A DNA stretch of 64,000 bases, taken from positions 1-64,000 of the forward strand of contig CAYGNP010000006.1 of NCBI GenBank assembly GCA_964351365.1, read 5' to 3'. Every line of letters starts with the position of its first letter. Position 1 is the stretch's first letter. A model generated the notes under the pieces. It did no database searches and had not been told where the DNA came from. It saw only the letters and a list, made by a program, of their open reading frames with translations. The stretch is from UBA1672 sp964351365 (GTDB taxonomy: Bacteria; Pseudomonadota; Alphaproteobacteria; Micavibrionales; Micavibrionaceae). A program made the translations under genes and the position numbers. Of this stretch, positions 52,357 to 60,958 are shown piece after piece.

Positions 52357-53151
52357 ATGGCTGTAAACTCCCCATTAATGACCATTATGCTGCGCGCAAG
52401 CGAAAAGGCAGCCCGCTCTCTGCTACGAGATTTTAATGAGGTAGAACACCTTCAGGTATCACGTAAAGGCCCTGGCGACTTTGTCTCCGCCGCCGACAAG
52501 CGCTCTGAAGAAATCATCTACGAAGAACTTAAAAAAGCCCGCCCCGACTACTCTTTCCTTATGGAAGAATCAGGCGCCATAGAAGGAAAAAATCCCGAAT
52601 ATCGCTGGCATATTGACCCCCTTGATGGCACAACAAACTTCCTGCATGGCATTCCACACTGGGCGATATCCATAGGTCTTGAATATAAAGGTGAGATAAT
52701 TGCCGGTCTTGTTCACGACCCCGTGAAAGACGATATTTTCCATGCTGAAAAAGGCAAGGGTGCATTCGTGCGCCGGCGCCGCCTTAGGGTTTCAGGGCGA
52801 AATGACGCCGAGAGCTCCATGGTCGCAACAGGCGCGCCCCGCCGTGCCAAAGACAAAAGAGACCGCTTTGCCAATGAATACAAGGCCATGCAAGATGCCG
52901 GATTTTCAATGCGCCGATTTGGCGCCGCCGCCCTTGACCTTGCCTATGTGGCCGCAGGCCAGTGCGAAGCTTTCTGGGAGAGAGATTTAAAATCATGGGA
53001 TATTGCCGCCGGAATAATTCTTGTAAAAGAAGCTGGGGGTTTTATTTCGGATATTGATGACATTCGTAAAAATCCAATGGATACTAATAGCATTCTGGCA
53101 GCAAACGAGAATCTGTTTGATCCCATCGCCAAAATCTTAAAAAAAGCGTGA
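52357..53151 (+). CDS. suhB: Inositol-1-monophosphatase family protein
   Basis: Mg-dependent phosphatase of the SuhB/IMPase family, 264 aa. The metal motifs are FLMEESG (near residue 68), WHIDPLDGTTNFLHG (near 86-100) and WDIAAGIILVKEAGG (near 210). In bacteria SuhB also binds rRNA antitermination complexes. It is in the efp-suhB order seen in alphaproteobacteria. Confidence 0.94.
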   Translation: MAVNSPLMTIMLRASEKAARSLLRDFNEVEHLQVSRKGPGDFVSAADKRSEEIIYEELKKARPDYSFLMEESGAIEGKNPEYRWHIDPLDGTTNFLHGIPHWAISIGLEYKGEIIAGLVHDPVKDDIFHAEKGKGAFVRRRRLRVSGRNDAESSMVATGAPRRAKDKRDRFANEYKAMQDAGFSMRRFGAAALDLAYVAAGQCEAFWERDLKSWDIAAGIILVKEAGGFISDIDDIRKNPMDTNSILAANENLFDPIAKILKKA

Positions 53152-53175
53152 TTTATTTGATATAAGGAGGATAAA

Positions 53176-54021
53176 GTGCGCATCTTACTATTTATCGCAC
53201 TTATCAGCCTCACCCCCCTCAACGCAGCGATTGCGCAGGATTACTGGTACGAGCAGGAAACCATACCCATACCGCGCAAAAGGCCAAATATTCTAAGCGT
53301 TTCCCCCGCTTATATCGAATATCTTAAAAATCGTGACGCCCCCAAGAAGGAATATTATGAATTCGATGTCAGCACCATTGAACCCGCCGCAGGTGAAGAG
53401 TTTTTTGATCCCACAATACAGGATGAAGACGATATCGAATTAAAGAAAGAGCAAATCAGGGATGTGTCATCTTTGGATGTTTTAAAAATGCTCGAAGATC
53501 CCCAAGGCACTCAGGAACCTGAGATCGTGCCTCCTCCAATGCCAAATCAGAAATACGCAAGTATCAATGAAACCATATACGATGAGCAGCCTCAGGAATT
53601 TATCCCGATCCCTGCGCACAAACCAGGATCAATCTCACAACTACAAAATGCCTATATTCAAGATGAAATCTTGCAAGAAGAGCCTAAAATTCAGCCCGTT
53701 GAAACGCGCCTGGTCAGTTTCACCCTTCCCCCGGAAGAGGTAAAGCTCGACAAAAATTTGGAAAAATTCCTGAAAGATCACGCCCTAAATCTATTTCAGG
53801 AAAATAGAAATCTGAAGTTGGATATTCAGGCCTTCGCCAGTACTTCAAATGAACAGGAATATAGTGACGTGCGTATATCCCTTGCCCGCGCCCTGGAGGT
53901 CAGGCGCTATTTGCTTGACCACAATGTCGAACCAAGCCGCCTGAAACTTAGCCCACGCGGTGAAGACAAGGAAAATAACACAGACGATCGAATCGATCTG
54001 GTGTTTATCGATATGCCATAA
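53176..54021 (+). CDS. Exported OmpA-domain protein
   Basis: A 281-aa protein starting at GTG 53176-53178 behind a strong AAGGAGG site. It has a signal peptide (ending NAAIA), then a long acidic, proline-rich linker of about 150 residues (repeated IPIPxxxP-type stretches: IPIPRKRPN near residue 31, IPIPAHKPGS near 145), and a C-terminal OmpA-like domain. In the domain, IQAFASTSNEQEYSDVRISL and ARALEVRRYLLDHNVEPSRL are the peptidoglycan-binding helices. There is no beta barrel and no lipobox, so it is probably periplasmic. Role unknown. Confidence 0.85.
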   Translation: MRILLFIALISLTPLNAAIAQDYWYEQETIPIPRKRPNILSVSPAYIEYLKNRDAPKKEYYEFDVSTIEPAAGEEFFDPTIQDEDDIELKKEQIRDVSSLDVLKMLEDPQGTQEPEIVPPPMPNQKYASINETIYDEQPQEFIPIPAHKPGSISQLQNAYIQDEILQEEPKIQPVETRLVSFTLPPEEVKLDKNLEKFLKDHALNLFQENRNLKLDIQAFASTSNEQEYSDVRISLARALEVRRYLLDHNVEPSRLKLSPRGEDKENNTDDRIDLVFIDMP

Positions 54022-54058
54022 CCCATGTGGACAAACTATACCAAAATATGACACATCC

Positions 54059-54089
54059 TTGACGCAGCGATCGAATTTTATGCTATATA
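54059..54089 (+). promoter_or_regulatory. Promoter for the dsbA-like gene and smc
   Basis: TTGACG (54059-54064) is followed after 18-19 bp by CTATAT/TATATA (54083-54089), 29 bp before the start codon. A GANTC site (GACTC, 54090-54094) lies just downstream, near the expected start of transcription. Hexamer matches are good, spacing slightly long. Confidence 0.45.
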
Positions 54090-54117
54090 GACTCATTCAT
54101 AACACGGAGTAACGATA

Positions 54118-54900
54118 ATGACCTCACCTGAAAATAAAACAAAAGGAACACCTCTCATGGCTATCTTGATCATCTTTGGAATCGTTGCGATCATTATCAC
54201 AGCAGGATTAGTTCAGCGTAGCTCACAAACACAAATAGCCTCAAGCGCCAGCGCAGCGGAACCGGCAGCACAGTCTTTGGATATTGTTAATGATGCTGCA
54301 TCTGAAGAAGAAGAATCAAAACAAACGGCAAATAGCAACGATATTCAGCTTGATATCGAGCAGCTTGGAACGCCACGTATATTGGGAAATCCAGAAGCGC
54401 CACTGAAAATTTCAGAGCACAGTTCCTTCACATGTGGCGCCTGCGCCGCCTTCCACAAAGGAAATTTTAAAGAAATCAAAAGAGATTATATCGACACTGG
54501 CAAAGCCTATATTGTCTTTGACGATTTCCCCCGCAATCGCCCTGATGTCCTTATCGGTGCCGCCGCGCGCTGCGTTCCCGATCAAAACTATTTCAACTTT
54601 GTCCAAGTCGTATTTGAAACCCAAAAAGACTGGTCTGTCATGGGTGAAAATTTTCTTGATCAAATTAAAAATACCGCCCGTTTTGCAGGCGCAAACAACG
54701 AAAAACTCGAAGCTTGTATCAACTCACCTGAGCTTCAGGAAATTCTGGCCAAACATCAACAGGCTGCCTCAGAAACATACGGCGTAAACAGCACTCCAAC
54801 ACTCGTGCTCAACAACGAAGTGGTTCTAAGCGGCCTTACACCATACGAAGATCTTAAAAAAGCATTTGACGCAGCCATTGCAAAAAAAGCTGCAGAATAA
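54118..54900 (+). CDS. DsbA-family thiol oxidoreductase, membrane-anchored
   Basis: A 260-aa protein with an N-terminal membrane anchor (about residues 14-35, MAILIIFGIVAIIITAGLVQ), a Ser/Ala/Glu-rich spacer and a thioredoxin-fold domain. The active site is SSFTCGACAAFH with Cys near 106 and 109, and the cis-Pro loop NSTPTLVLNN lies near 225. CGAC differs from the CPHC of E. coli DsbA and fits the alphaproteobacterial group found before smc. It probably forms or reshuffles disulphides in periplasmic proteins, of which this window has several with paired cysteines. Confidence 0.92.
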   Translation: MTSPENKTKGTPLMAILIIFGIVAIIITAGLVQRSSQTQIASSASAAEPAAQSLDIVNDAASEEEESKQTANSNDIQLDIEQLGTPRILGNPEAPLKISEHSSFTCGACAAFHKGNFKEIKRDYIDTGKAYIVFDDFPRNRPDVLIGAAARCVPDQNYFNFVQVVFETQKDWSVMGENFLDQIKNTARFAGANNEKLEACINSPELQEILAKHQQAASETYGVNSTPTLVLNNEVVLSGLTPYEDLKKAFDAAIAKKAAE

Positions 54901-54921
54901 AATCAGATAGGATCAAACCAT

Positions 54922-57900
54922 ATGATCCAGTTCACAAAACTTCGTATCAGCGGGTTTAAATCCTTCGTTGAACGAACTGAACTTGATATCGGCCCCGGCC
55001 TCAACGGCATTGTCGGGCCAAATGGCTGCGGAAAATCCAATCTTGTCGAAGCCTTGCGATGGGTAATGGGAGAAAATTCAGCCAAACGTATGCGCGGCGC
55101 GGGCATGGAAGATGTCATTTTTGCCGGCACAGATAAACGCAGCGCCCGCAACTTTGCCGAGGTCGCCCTCCTCCTTGATAACACCACCCGCAAAGCCCCA
55201 AGTACTTACAACAACTCAAACGAAATAGAAGTCACCAGAAGGATTGAGCGTGACCGCGGCTCTTCCTACAAAATCAACAATAAAAATGCCCGAGCCCGTG
55301 ACGTACAGATGCTGTTTGCCGATACAGTAACCGGCGCAAACTCCCCTTCAATTGTTTCACAGGGCGATGTCACACGCATGATAAATGCCAAGCCTCACGA
55401 CCGCCGCCTTATTTTGGAAGAATCCGCAGGCATAGCAGGCTTATACGCCCGCAGGCACGAAGCCGAAATCCGCCTTAAAGCCGCAGATACTAATCTGGCG
55501 CGTCTTGAAGATATTACCGGAAGTATGGAAAGCCGCCTCACAAGCTTAAAACGCCAATCCGCCCAGGCCGCTAAATATAAAAACCTGAGCGCGCAAATCC
55601 GCCAGCAGGAACTAGTTATTACCTATCTGGAATGGCAGACCCTCCTCCAGAAACAGAAAGAAAATAAAGCCATATTTGCCGCAGCAGAGAGCATTGTTGG
55701 CGAAAAAATGCTGACCGTGACCCAGCTCAGCAAAACACAGAACACACAAATCGAAGACATGCCAGCCCTTCGTAAGGAAGAATCTGAAATCGCCGCCAGC
55801 CTGCAAAAATATAAAATTGACATCCAGCGCCGCGAAGAAGAAATAACCCGTCATAAAAACGCGCTTCAGGATTTAAAAAACCAGCTCCATCAAGTCACCA
55901 TGGATTTCCAGCACGAGGAACAAACGCTCGAAGAGGCCACTCAAATGCTCTCCCGCGTCGAAGAAGAGCACCAATCCCTCATAGAAGACCAAGGCACAGG
56001 CGAAGCCGAATATGAGGAAAAACAAACCGCCCAAAAAATTCTAAAAGAAAAACTGGAACAGCTTGAGCATAACTACACTACGCTGAAGGAAAATGCCGCC
56101 ACAAAAGCAGCACAGCAAGACGCCCTTAAGCGCCAAATTAAACGTCATGAAGAACAGCTTGAAACCTTAAAAACACGGCTGAAAAATACACAAGAAAAAA
56201 GTGACAGCCTATCTATTGAAACCGGCGCAAAAGAAGAAATTCAAAGGCTTGAAAATCAAGCCGCAAAACTTGAACAAAACATTCAGGGCACGCGCAAAGA
56301 ACAAGAAAACACACAAGCTAAAATCACCGCCGAAGAACAACACACCGAAGAAGCACGCACGAAATTATCAGCAATCGAAAAGGAATATGCACAAATTTGC
56401 GCTGAGATTAAAACACTTCAAACTCTATTTGACTCCGATAACGGCGAATCAAATTTTGAAAATGTCCTGACACAAATCGAAACTCATCCAGGCTTTGAAA
56501 TCGCCCTCGCCCGCGCACTCGGTGACTCGCTAAGCGCCTCCCTCGACAGCAACGCTCCGGCAAGTTGGAAAGCAATAAACACTAAATCCGCACATCCATT
56601 ACCCTCTAATATCCCTGCGCTCAGCCAATATGTTCAGGCCCCGCAAGAGCTGCACCTCGCCCTTTCACAAATAGGTATAGTCGAGAATTTCCAGGCTGGA
56701 GATAACGCAAAAAACCAACTCACTCCCGGTCAGTCTCTTGTCTCAAAAGATGGCATCTACTGGCGTTGGGACGGATATCATGTGCAACAACATGCCGCTG
56801 ACCGTAACGCCATATATCTTGAGCAAAAATCAAAATTGTTGGCTCTAAAGAAAACTGAGCTGGATATTCAAAGTGCCCTGACAAAGCATAAAGAACTTTT
56901 CACCAACGCCGCACAGACTCTAAAATCTGCGAAAGATCAGCGTGATCTTCTTGCCGCTGATACAAAAGAAAAAGAGCAAAAACTAAAAGAAATCCGCCCT
57001 GCTCTTCAAAAAATCAAAGAGCGCTCCATGCGCATAGAGGCCGAACAGAAAAGCGCAAGCGATCAGATTATAACCCTGCTAGAAGATATTAAAACCACAC
57101 AGGCAACACGCGATAAGGATCAGGATTCACTCAAGGCTCTGTCTTTGGACGAGCAAGATACCACCAAACGCAACCAAGACATCGAACAATTAAAACAGCA
57201 ACTTGAGCAGACCAAAGAGCAATTTCAACATGCCGTGCGCACCTTCGATCAGCTCACTCAAGCACAAAGCACCCGCAGCGCCCGTATGCAAGCATTGGCT
57301 GATGAGCGAATCTCTCAGAAAAACCGTGCCATACGCAGCCGTGAGCGGATTAGACAAATACAATCCCGTCAAAAGGAATTAACCGAAAAACTTGAAATCC
57401 TTGAAAAAAACCCAATCGTCCAATCCGCCAGCAGCGAAGACACACTGACCACCATCGCCGCATTGGAGCAAAAACACAAGCAGGCCATTGAACGACTAAA
57501 CAGCTGCGAGCGTGATATTGAAGCCACCAGAAAAGCCCTGAAACAGGCCGAAGACATTTTAGGGCAGGAACGTGAAAAACGCGCTGGCGCTAATGCTATG
57601 CTTGCTGCAATCAACGAACAACTGAGCGCCATGGAACAAACCATCCTCGAGCGCCTTGAAATCCGCCCGCAAGATATCCCGCAGCACGCGGCAATTGATC
57701 TCGTGCAATATCAAACTGGTGACCTTCCTAAACTTAAGGAAGAAAAGGAAAAACTTGCCCGCGCGCGAGAATCAATCGGCCCTGTAAATTTACGCGCCGA
57801 GGACGAAGCCCTAGCATTAGAGAAAGAGCTCACCACCCTCCTCCACGAACGCGCTGATTTAATGCAGGCCATAGATGAGCTGCGCGGCGGCATAAGCAAA

Positions 57901-58407
57901 ATCAACAAAGAAGCGCGGCAGCGCCTTCTCATTGCATTCGAACAAGTGGATTCGCATTTTCAGAAATTATTCGAACGCCTCTTCCGTGGCGGCAAAGCCC
58001 ACTTAAAGCTCATTGATTCAGAAGACCCCCTCGGCGCAGGGCTTGAAATTTTTGCCCAGCCCCCCGGAAAAGCACTCCAATCCCTCTCCCTTCTATCCGG
58101 CGGCGAACAGACTCTGGCCTCCATCGCCCTTATTTTCGCAATGTTCCTGACCAACCCTTCGCCCATCTGCGTATTAGATGAAATTGATGCTCCACTGGAT
58201 GACTCAAACGTGGATCGTGTCTGTGACCTGCTTGATGAAATATCCAGCCGCGGCGAGACGCGCTTCCTTATTATCACGCACCACCGTATCTCCATGGCAC
58301 GCATGCACCGGCTTTATGGCGTGACCATGTCAGAGAAAGGGGTCTCACAGCTCGTCTCGGTCGATTTACAATCGTCTTTCGAATTCATAGATAAGCAGGT
58401 TGCCTGA
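54922..58407 (+). CDS. smc: Chromosome segregation protein SMC
   Basis: Condensin ATPase of 1161 aa. Head: Walker A VGPNGCGKSN near residues 31-40, signature LLSGGEQTLASIAL near 1057, Walker B CVLDEIDAPLDD near 1082. Two long coiled coils (about 170-490 and 670-1010, rich in Glu, Lys, Gln and Ala) flank a hinge near 500-660 (NFENVLTQIETHPGFEIALA). Length is typical. ScpA and ScpB are not in the window. It overlaps the next gene only if the latter starts at TTG. Confidence 0.96.
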   Translation: MIQFTKLRISGFKSFVERTELDIGPGLNGIVGPNGCGKSNLVEALRWVMGENSAKRMRGAGMEDVIFAGTDKRSARNFAEVALLLDNTTRKAPSTYNNSNEIEVTRRIERDRGSSYKINNKNARARDVQMLFADTVTGANSPSIVSQGDVTRMINAKPHDRRLILEESAGIAGLYARRHEAEIRLKAADTNLARLEDITGSMESRLTSLKRQSAQAAKYKNLSAQIRQQELVITYLEWQTLLQKQKENKAIFAAAESIVGEKMLTVTQLSKTQNTQIEDMPALRKEESEIAASLQKYKIDIQRREEEITRHKNALQDLKNQLHQVTMDFQHEEQTLEEATQMLSRVEEEHQSLIEDQGTGEAEYEEKQTAQKILKEKLEQLEHNYTTLKENAATKAAQQDALKRQIKRHEEQLETLKTRLKNTQEKSDSLSIETGAKEEIQRLENQAAKLEQNIQGTRKEQENTQAKITAEEQHTEEARTKLSAIEKEYAQICAEIKTLQTLFDSDNGESNFENVLTQIETHPGFEIALARALGDSLSASLDSNAPASWKAINTKSAHPLPSNIPALSQYVQAPQELHLALSQIGIVENFQAGDNAKNQLTPGQSLVSKDGIYWRWDGYHVQQHAADRNAIYLEQKSKLLALKKTELDIQSALTKHKELFTNAAQTLKSAKDQRDLLAADTKEKEQKLKEIRPALQKIKERSMRIEAEQKSASDQIITLLEDIKTTQATRDKDQDSLKALSLDEQDTTKRNQDIEQLKQQLEQTKEQFQHAVRTFDQLTQAQSTRSARMQALADERISQKNRAIRSRERIRQIQSRQKELTEKLEILEKNPIVQSASSEDTLTTIAALEQKHKQAIERLNSCERDIEATRKALKQAEDILGQEREKRAGANAMLAAINEQLSAMEQTILERLEIRPQDIPQHAAIDLVQYQTGDLPKLKEEKEKLARARESIGPVNLRAEDEALALEKELTTLLHERADLMQAIDELRGGISKINKEARQRLLIAFEQVDSHFQKLFERLFRGGKAHLKLIDSEDPLGAGLEIFAQPPGKALQSLSLLSGGEQTLASIALIFAMFLTNPSPICVLDEIDAPLDDSNVDRVCDLLDEISSRGETRFLIITHHRISMARMHRLYGVTMSEKGVSQLVSVDLQSSFEFIDKQVA

Positions 58408-58408
58408 C

Positions 58409-58693
58409 ATGAAGGATAAAAGCGATCTATCAGAACGCATTAAGGCCGCCCGCAAGGATGTCGACGATACAAAAGAAAAGTACCAAGGCAAAATCTCTGA
58501 AGAAACAATCGATGAAAAACGCTCAAAACGCGCCGCATCGGAGTTCTTAGGTCTTGTAATTGCCGGTGTAATTGTCGGAATATTATGCGATAAGTTCCTC
58601 AACACCGCTCCATTAGGGCTATTTTTCTTCATAATTATGGGATTTATCGGCGGAGTTTTCCGTGCAAACAAATTAACTCAAAAAAATGACTGA
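58409..58693 (+). CDS. atpI: ATP synthase protein I (AtpI-like)
   Basis: A 94-aa membrane protein with a charged N-terminal region (MKDKSDLSERIKAARKD) and two helices (LGLVIAGVIVGILCD, then APLGLFFFIIMGFIGGVFRA), as in alphaproteobacterial AtpI, which assists assembly of the c ring and Mg uptake. The ATG at 58409 follows the smc stop by one base. The operon position before atpB supports the call. Confidence 0.88.
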   Translation: MKDKSDLSERIKAARKDVDDTKEKYQGKISEETIDEKRSKRAASEFLGLVIAGVIVGILCDKFLNTAPLGLFFFIIMGFIGGVFRANKLTQKND

Positions 58694-58769
58694 ACAGGCC
58701 AATCACCCTCTTGTTTAATAAATTAAAATGCTTTAAAACACTCGCAAATAAACAAAAGCGGAGCAGAAA

Positions 58770-59519
58770 TTGGCAGGCCCGATTGAACAATTTGTAATAA
58801 AACCCCTAGGTGAACAAATCCTGGTCTTTGGCCAAGATATATCCTTCACTAACTCCGCACTTTGGATGGTCACAGGAGCTTGTTTATCTGCCATTTTCCT
58901 TAGCTTTGCGATGCAAAAACGCGCAATGGTTCCTGGACGGCTTCAAATGTGCGCCGAAATTCTTTACGAATTCGTCAGCAAAATGGTTAATGAAAACATC
59001 GGCAGCCATGGACGCCAATATTTCCCCTTTATTTTTACCCTGTTCATGTTCATCCTCATGGGTAATGTGCTGGGCCTTCTGCCTTACGCATTTACCTATA
59101 CATCACATCTAATCGTTACAGGCATTCTTGCTTTAATGGTATTTTGCATGTCTATAGGCTTTGGCGTATACAATCACGGTACAAAATTTTTTACACTGTT
59201 TCTGCCAGCAGGTGTTCCATGGTGGCTCGTACCCTTTATTATTCCACTTGAGCTTATTTCTTTTGTAATACGACCCCTTACTCACTCTGTAAGGTTGTTT
59301 GCAAATATGATGGCCGGGCACATGATCCTTAAAATTGTTATCGGGTTTGCGATATCAGCAGCGAGCGCTGGCGGCGCTTGGGTACTTCTGGGAATATTTC
59401 CAACATTGTTTAATGTCATCATGTTGCTGTTTGAGTTGCTTGTTGCTGGAATTCAGGCCTATGTTTTCGCAATTTTAGCCTGCGTTTATTTAAAAGATAG
59501 TGTTGAACTTCATCATTAA
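58770..59519 (+). CDS. atpB: ATP synthase subunit a
   Basis: Membrane stator subunit with the proton half-channels. The 249-aa protein starts at TTG (58770-58772), with GCGGAG six bases upstream; no ATG gives the family N-terminus. It has about six helices; the essential Arg is in THSVRLFANMMAGHMILK (near residue 171), and the C-terminal conserved ELLVAGIQAYVFAIL (near 225) is present. 76 bp after atpI. Confidence 0.95.
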   Translation: MAGPIEQFVIKPLGEQILVFGQDISFTNSALWMVTGACLSAIFLSFAMQKRAMVPGRLQMCAEILYEFVSKMVNENIGSHGRQYFPFIFTLFMFILMGNVLGLLPYAFTYTSHLIVTGILALMVFCMSIGFGVYNHGTKFFTLFLPAGVPWWLVPFIIPLELISFVIRPLTHSVRLFANMMAGHMILKIVIGFAISAASAGGAWVLLGIFPTLFNVIMLLFELLVAGIQAYVFAILACVYLKDSVELHH

Positions 59520-59584
59520 ATATGTATGATCGCGAAGGTTTTAATAAAAAGTTTTTTAACGTCTAGTAAAAAGGAAAAAACAAA

Positions 59585-59809
59585 ATGGAATTAGATGCTG
59601 CAAAAGCAATTGCTGCTGGCATGGTTGCACTTCCCGCATTTGGCGCTGCTATTGGTTTGGCGATGTATTTTGCATCGTACAACAATGCGATCGCACGCAA
59701 TCCGGAAACTCAAAAAATCCTGGATTCAAAATTCTTCCTGGTTGTTGCGTTTGTCGAAGCGCTCGGAATTATTCCAATCGGTTTGGCTGCATATATTCTT
59801 GCAAGCTAA
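59585..59809 (+). CDS. atpE: ATP synthase subunit c (atypical sequence)
   Basis: Rotor ring subunit, 74 aa, with two helices and the polar loop ARNPET (Arg near residue 38). The ion-binding carboxylate is Glu near 58 in VAFVEALGI. The first helix has a reduced glycine pattern, FGAAIGLAMYFAS, in place of the GxGxGxG run of most c subunits. The second starts KFFLVVAFVEA, which looks more like non-alphaproteobacterial c subunits. A proton ring is likely; the residues of the sodium signature are not seen. AAGGAAAA precedes the start. Confidence 0.95.
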   Translation: MELDAAKAIAAGMVALPAFGAAIGLAMYFASYNNAIARNPETQKILDSKFFLVVAFVEALGIIPIGLAAYILAS

Positions 59810-59825
59810 TCATCTGGAAAAGCCG

Positions 59826-60428
59826 ATGCGTAGATCACCTTTCATTATATCTGCATTATGCTGCATATACTCGGCGCAAGCATTTGCCGCTGGTGGTGCA
59901 TCTTATGATGGTGCAGAGCATGGAAAAGCATCGAGCGGCTTACCGCAACTAGATCCTTCATCTTACGCCAGCCAGACTTTCTGGCTGGTTGTAGTTTTTA
60001 CCTTGATGTATTTCTTCTTCGCAAGAAAATCATTGCCAGAGATTGCAAGCACTATTGAAAACCGCGCCGAGCGTATCAATAACGATCTTGACTCAGCACA
60101 GCGCATCAAAGAAGAAGTGGACGCCGTACAAAAATCCTATGAGGAAAGCCTCAATAAATCTCGCGACATCGCCGCCAGCTTGTTCAAAAAGATCGAGCAG
60201 GAAACAAAAGCAAAATCAGAAGAAAACACAAAAAACTTTCAGATAAAATCGGCAGAGCGCATCGCCGAAATGGAAACAAATATTTCAGCTGCTCGCAAAA
60301 CGGCTATCGAGCAAATGAGTGACGTTGCGGCAGAAGTCGCAGCAGAAGCTGCAGAAAAAATTATCGGCGTACGTACAGATACGACAAGTGCTAAAGCTGT
60401 CGTTGAGTCTCTTAATAAGGCCGCATAA
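59826..60428 (+). CDS. atpF2: ATP synthase subunit b'
   Basis: Peripheral-stalk subunit, 200 aa, with one membrane helix (about residues 55-73, FWLVVVFTLMYFFFA) and a long helical tail. The start ATG at 59826-59828 gives an N-terminal hydrophobic stretch with a signal-peptide look (MRRSPFIISALCCIYSAQAF, cut after Ala), followed by 30 residues before the usual QLDPSSYASQTFWL opening. This extension is not usual for b'. b and b' pairs are typical of alphaproteobacteria and phototrophs. Confidence 0.93.
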   Translation: MRRSPFIISALCCIYSAQAFAAGGASYDGAEHGKASSGLPQLDPSSYASQTFWLVVVFTLMYFFFARKSLPEIASTIENRAERINNDLDSAQRIKEEVDAVQKSYEESLNKSRDIAASLFKKIEQETKAKSEENTKNFQIKSAERIAEMETNISAARKTAIEQMSDVAAEVAAEAAEKIIGVRTDTTSAKAVVESLNKAA

Positions 60429-60438
60429 GGACAAGAAA

Positions 60439-60930
60439 ATGGAACAAATGCTTCAAGACTCATATGTTTGGTTTACATTTTCATTTATAATTTTTGCCTT
60501 TATTATCTTAAAATATGGCCTGCCCGCGCTTATAACGTTACTTGATGCGCGCATTGCTCAGATCAAGGCGGATCTTCAGGAATCAGAAAATCTTCGTGTT
60601 GAGGCTCAGGAAATGCTGGCACAATATCAACGCAAACATCGTGATGCCGTCCAAGAAGCTGAAAAAATCCTTGCCTCTGCACGTGAAAATGCAAATCAGC
60701 TCAAAAAACAAACAGAAGCCGAATTAAACGAAATAATGCAGCGCCGCGAGCAGCAACTGACCGAGCGACTGAAACGTATGGAACAAAACGCAATAAATGA
60801 AATTCAAGCCTATGCAGCAGAACTTTCCATCAATGCTGCCAAGCAAATCATTATTGAAAAACTTGACAAAAAGACCAATGCAAAGTTAGTTGATGAGGCA
60901 ATTGGAAATCTTCAAACCAATATGCATTAA
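60439..60930 (+). CDS. atpF: ATP synthase subunit b
   Basis: Second peripheral-stalk subunit, 163 aa, from the ATG at 60439-60441 (preceded by AAGGA). One N-terminal helix (VWFTFSFIIFAFIILKYG) and a long charged helix, as in AtpF; LDARIAQIKADLQESENLR (near residue 36) is the typical start of the stalk. It ends the Fo operon, 28 bp before proA. The F1 genes are elsewhere, the usual alphaproteobacterial arrangement. Confidence 0.94.
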   Translation: MEQMLQDSYVWFTFSFIIFAFIILKYGLPALITLLDARIAQIKADLQESENLRVEAQEMLAQYQRKHRDAVQEAEKILASARENANQLKKQTEAELNEIMQRREQQLTERLKRMEQNAINEIQAYAAELSINAAKQIIIEKLDKKTNAKLVDEAIGNLQTNMH

Positions 60931-60958
60931 AATTATCTAACCATCTAAGGGGTATTCA

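Noticed and set aside
59585..59809. Possible sodium-binding c subunit
   Set aside because: The Gln and Ser/Thr residues that accompany the carboxylate in sodium-type rings are not in the expected places; the site reads VEALGI, compatible with protons.
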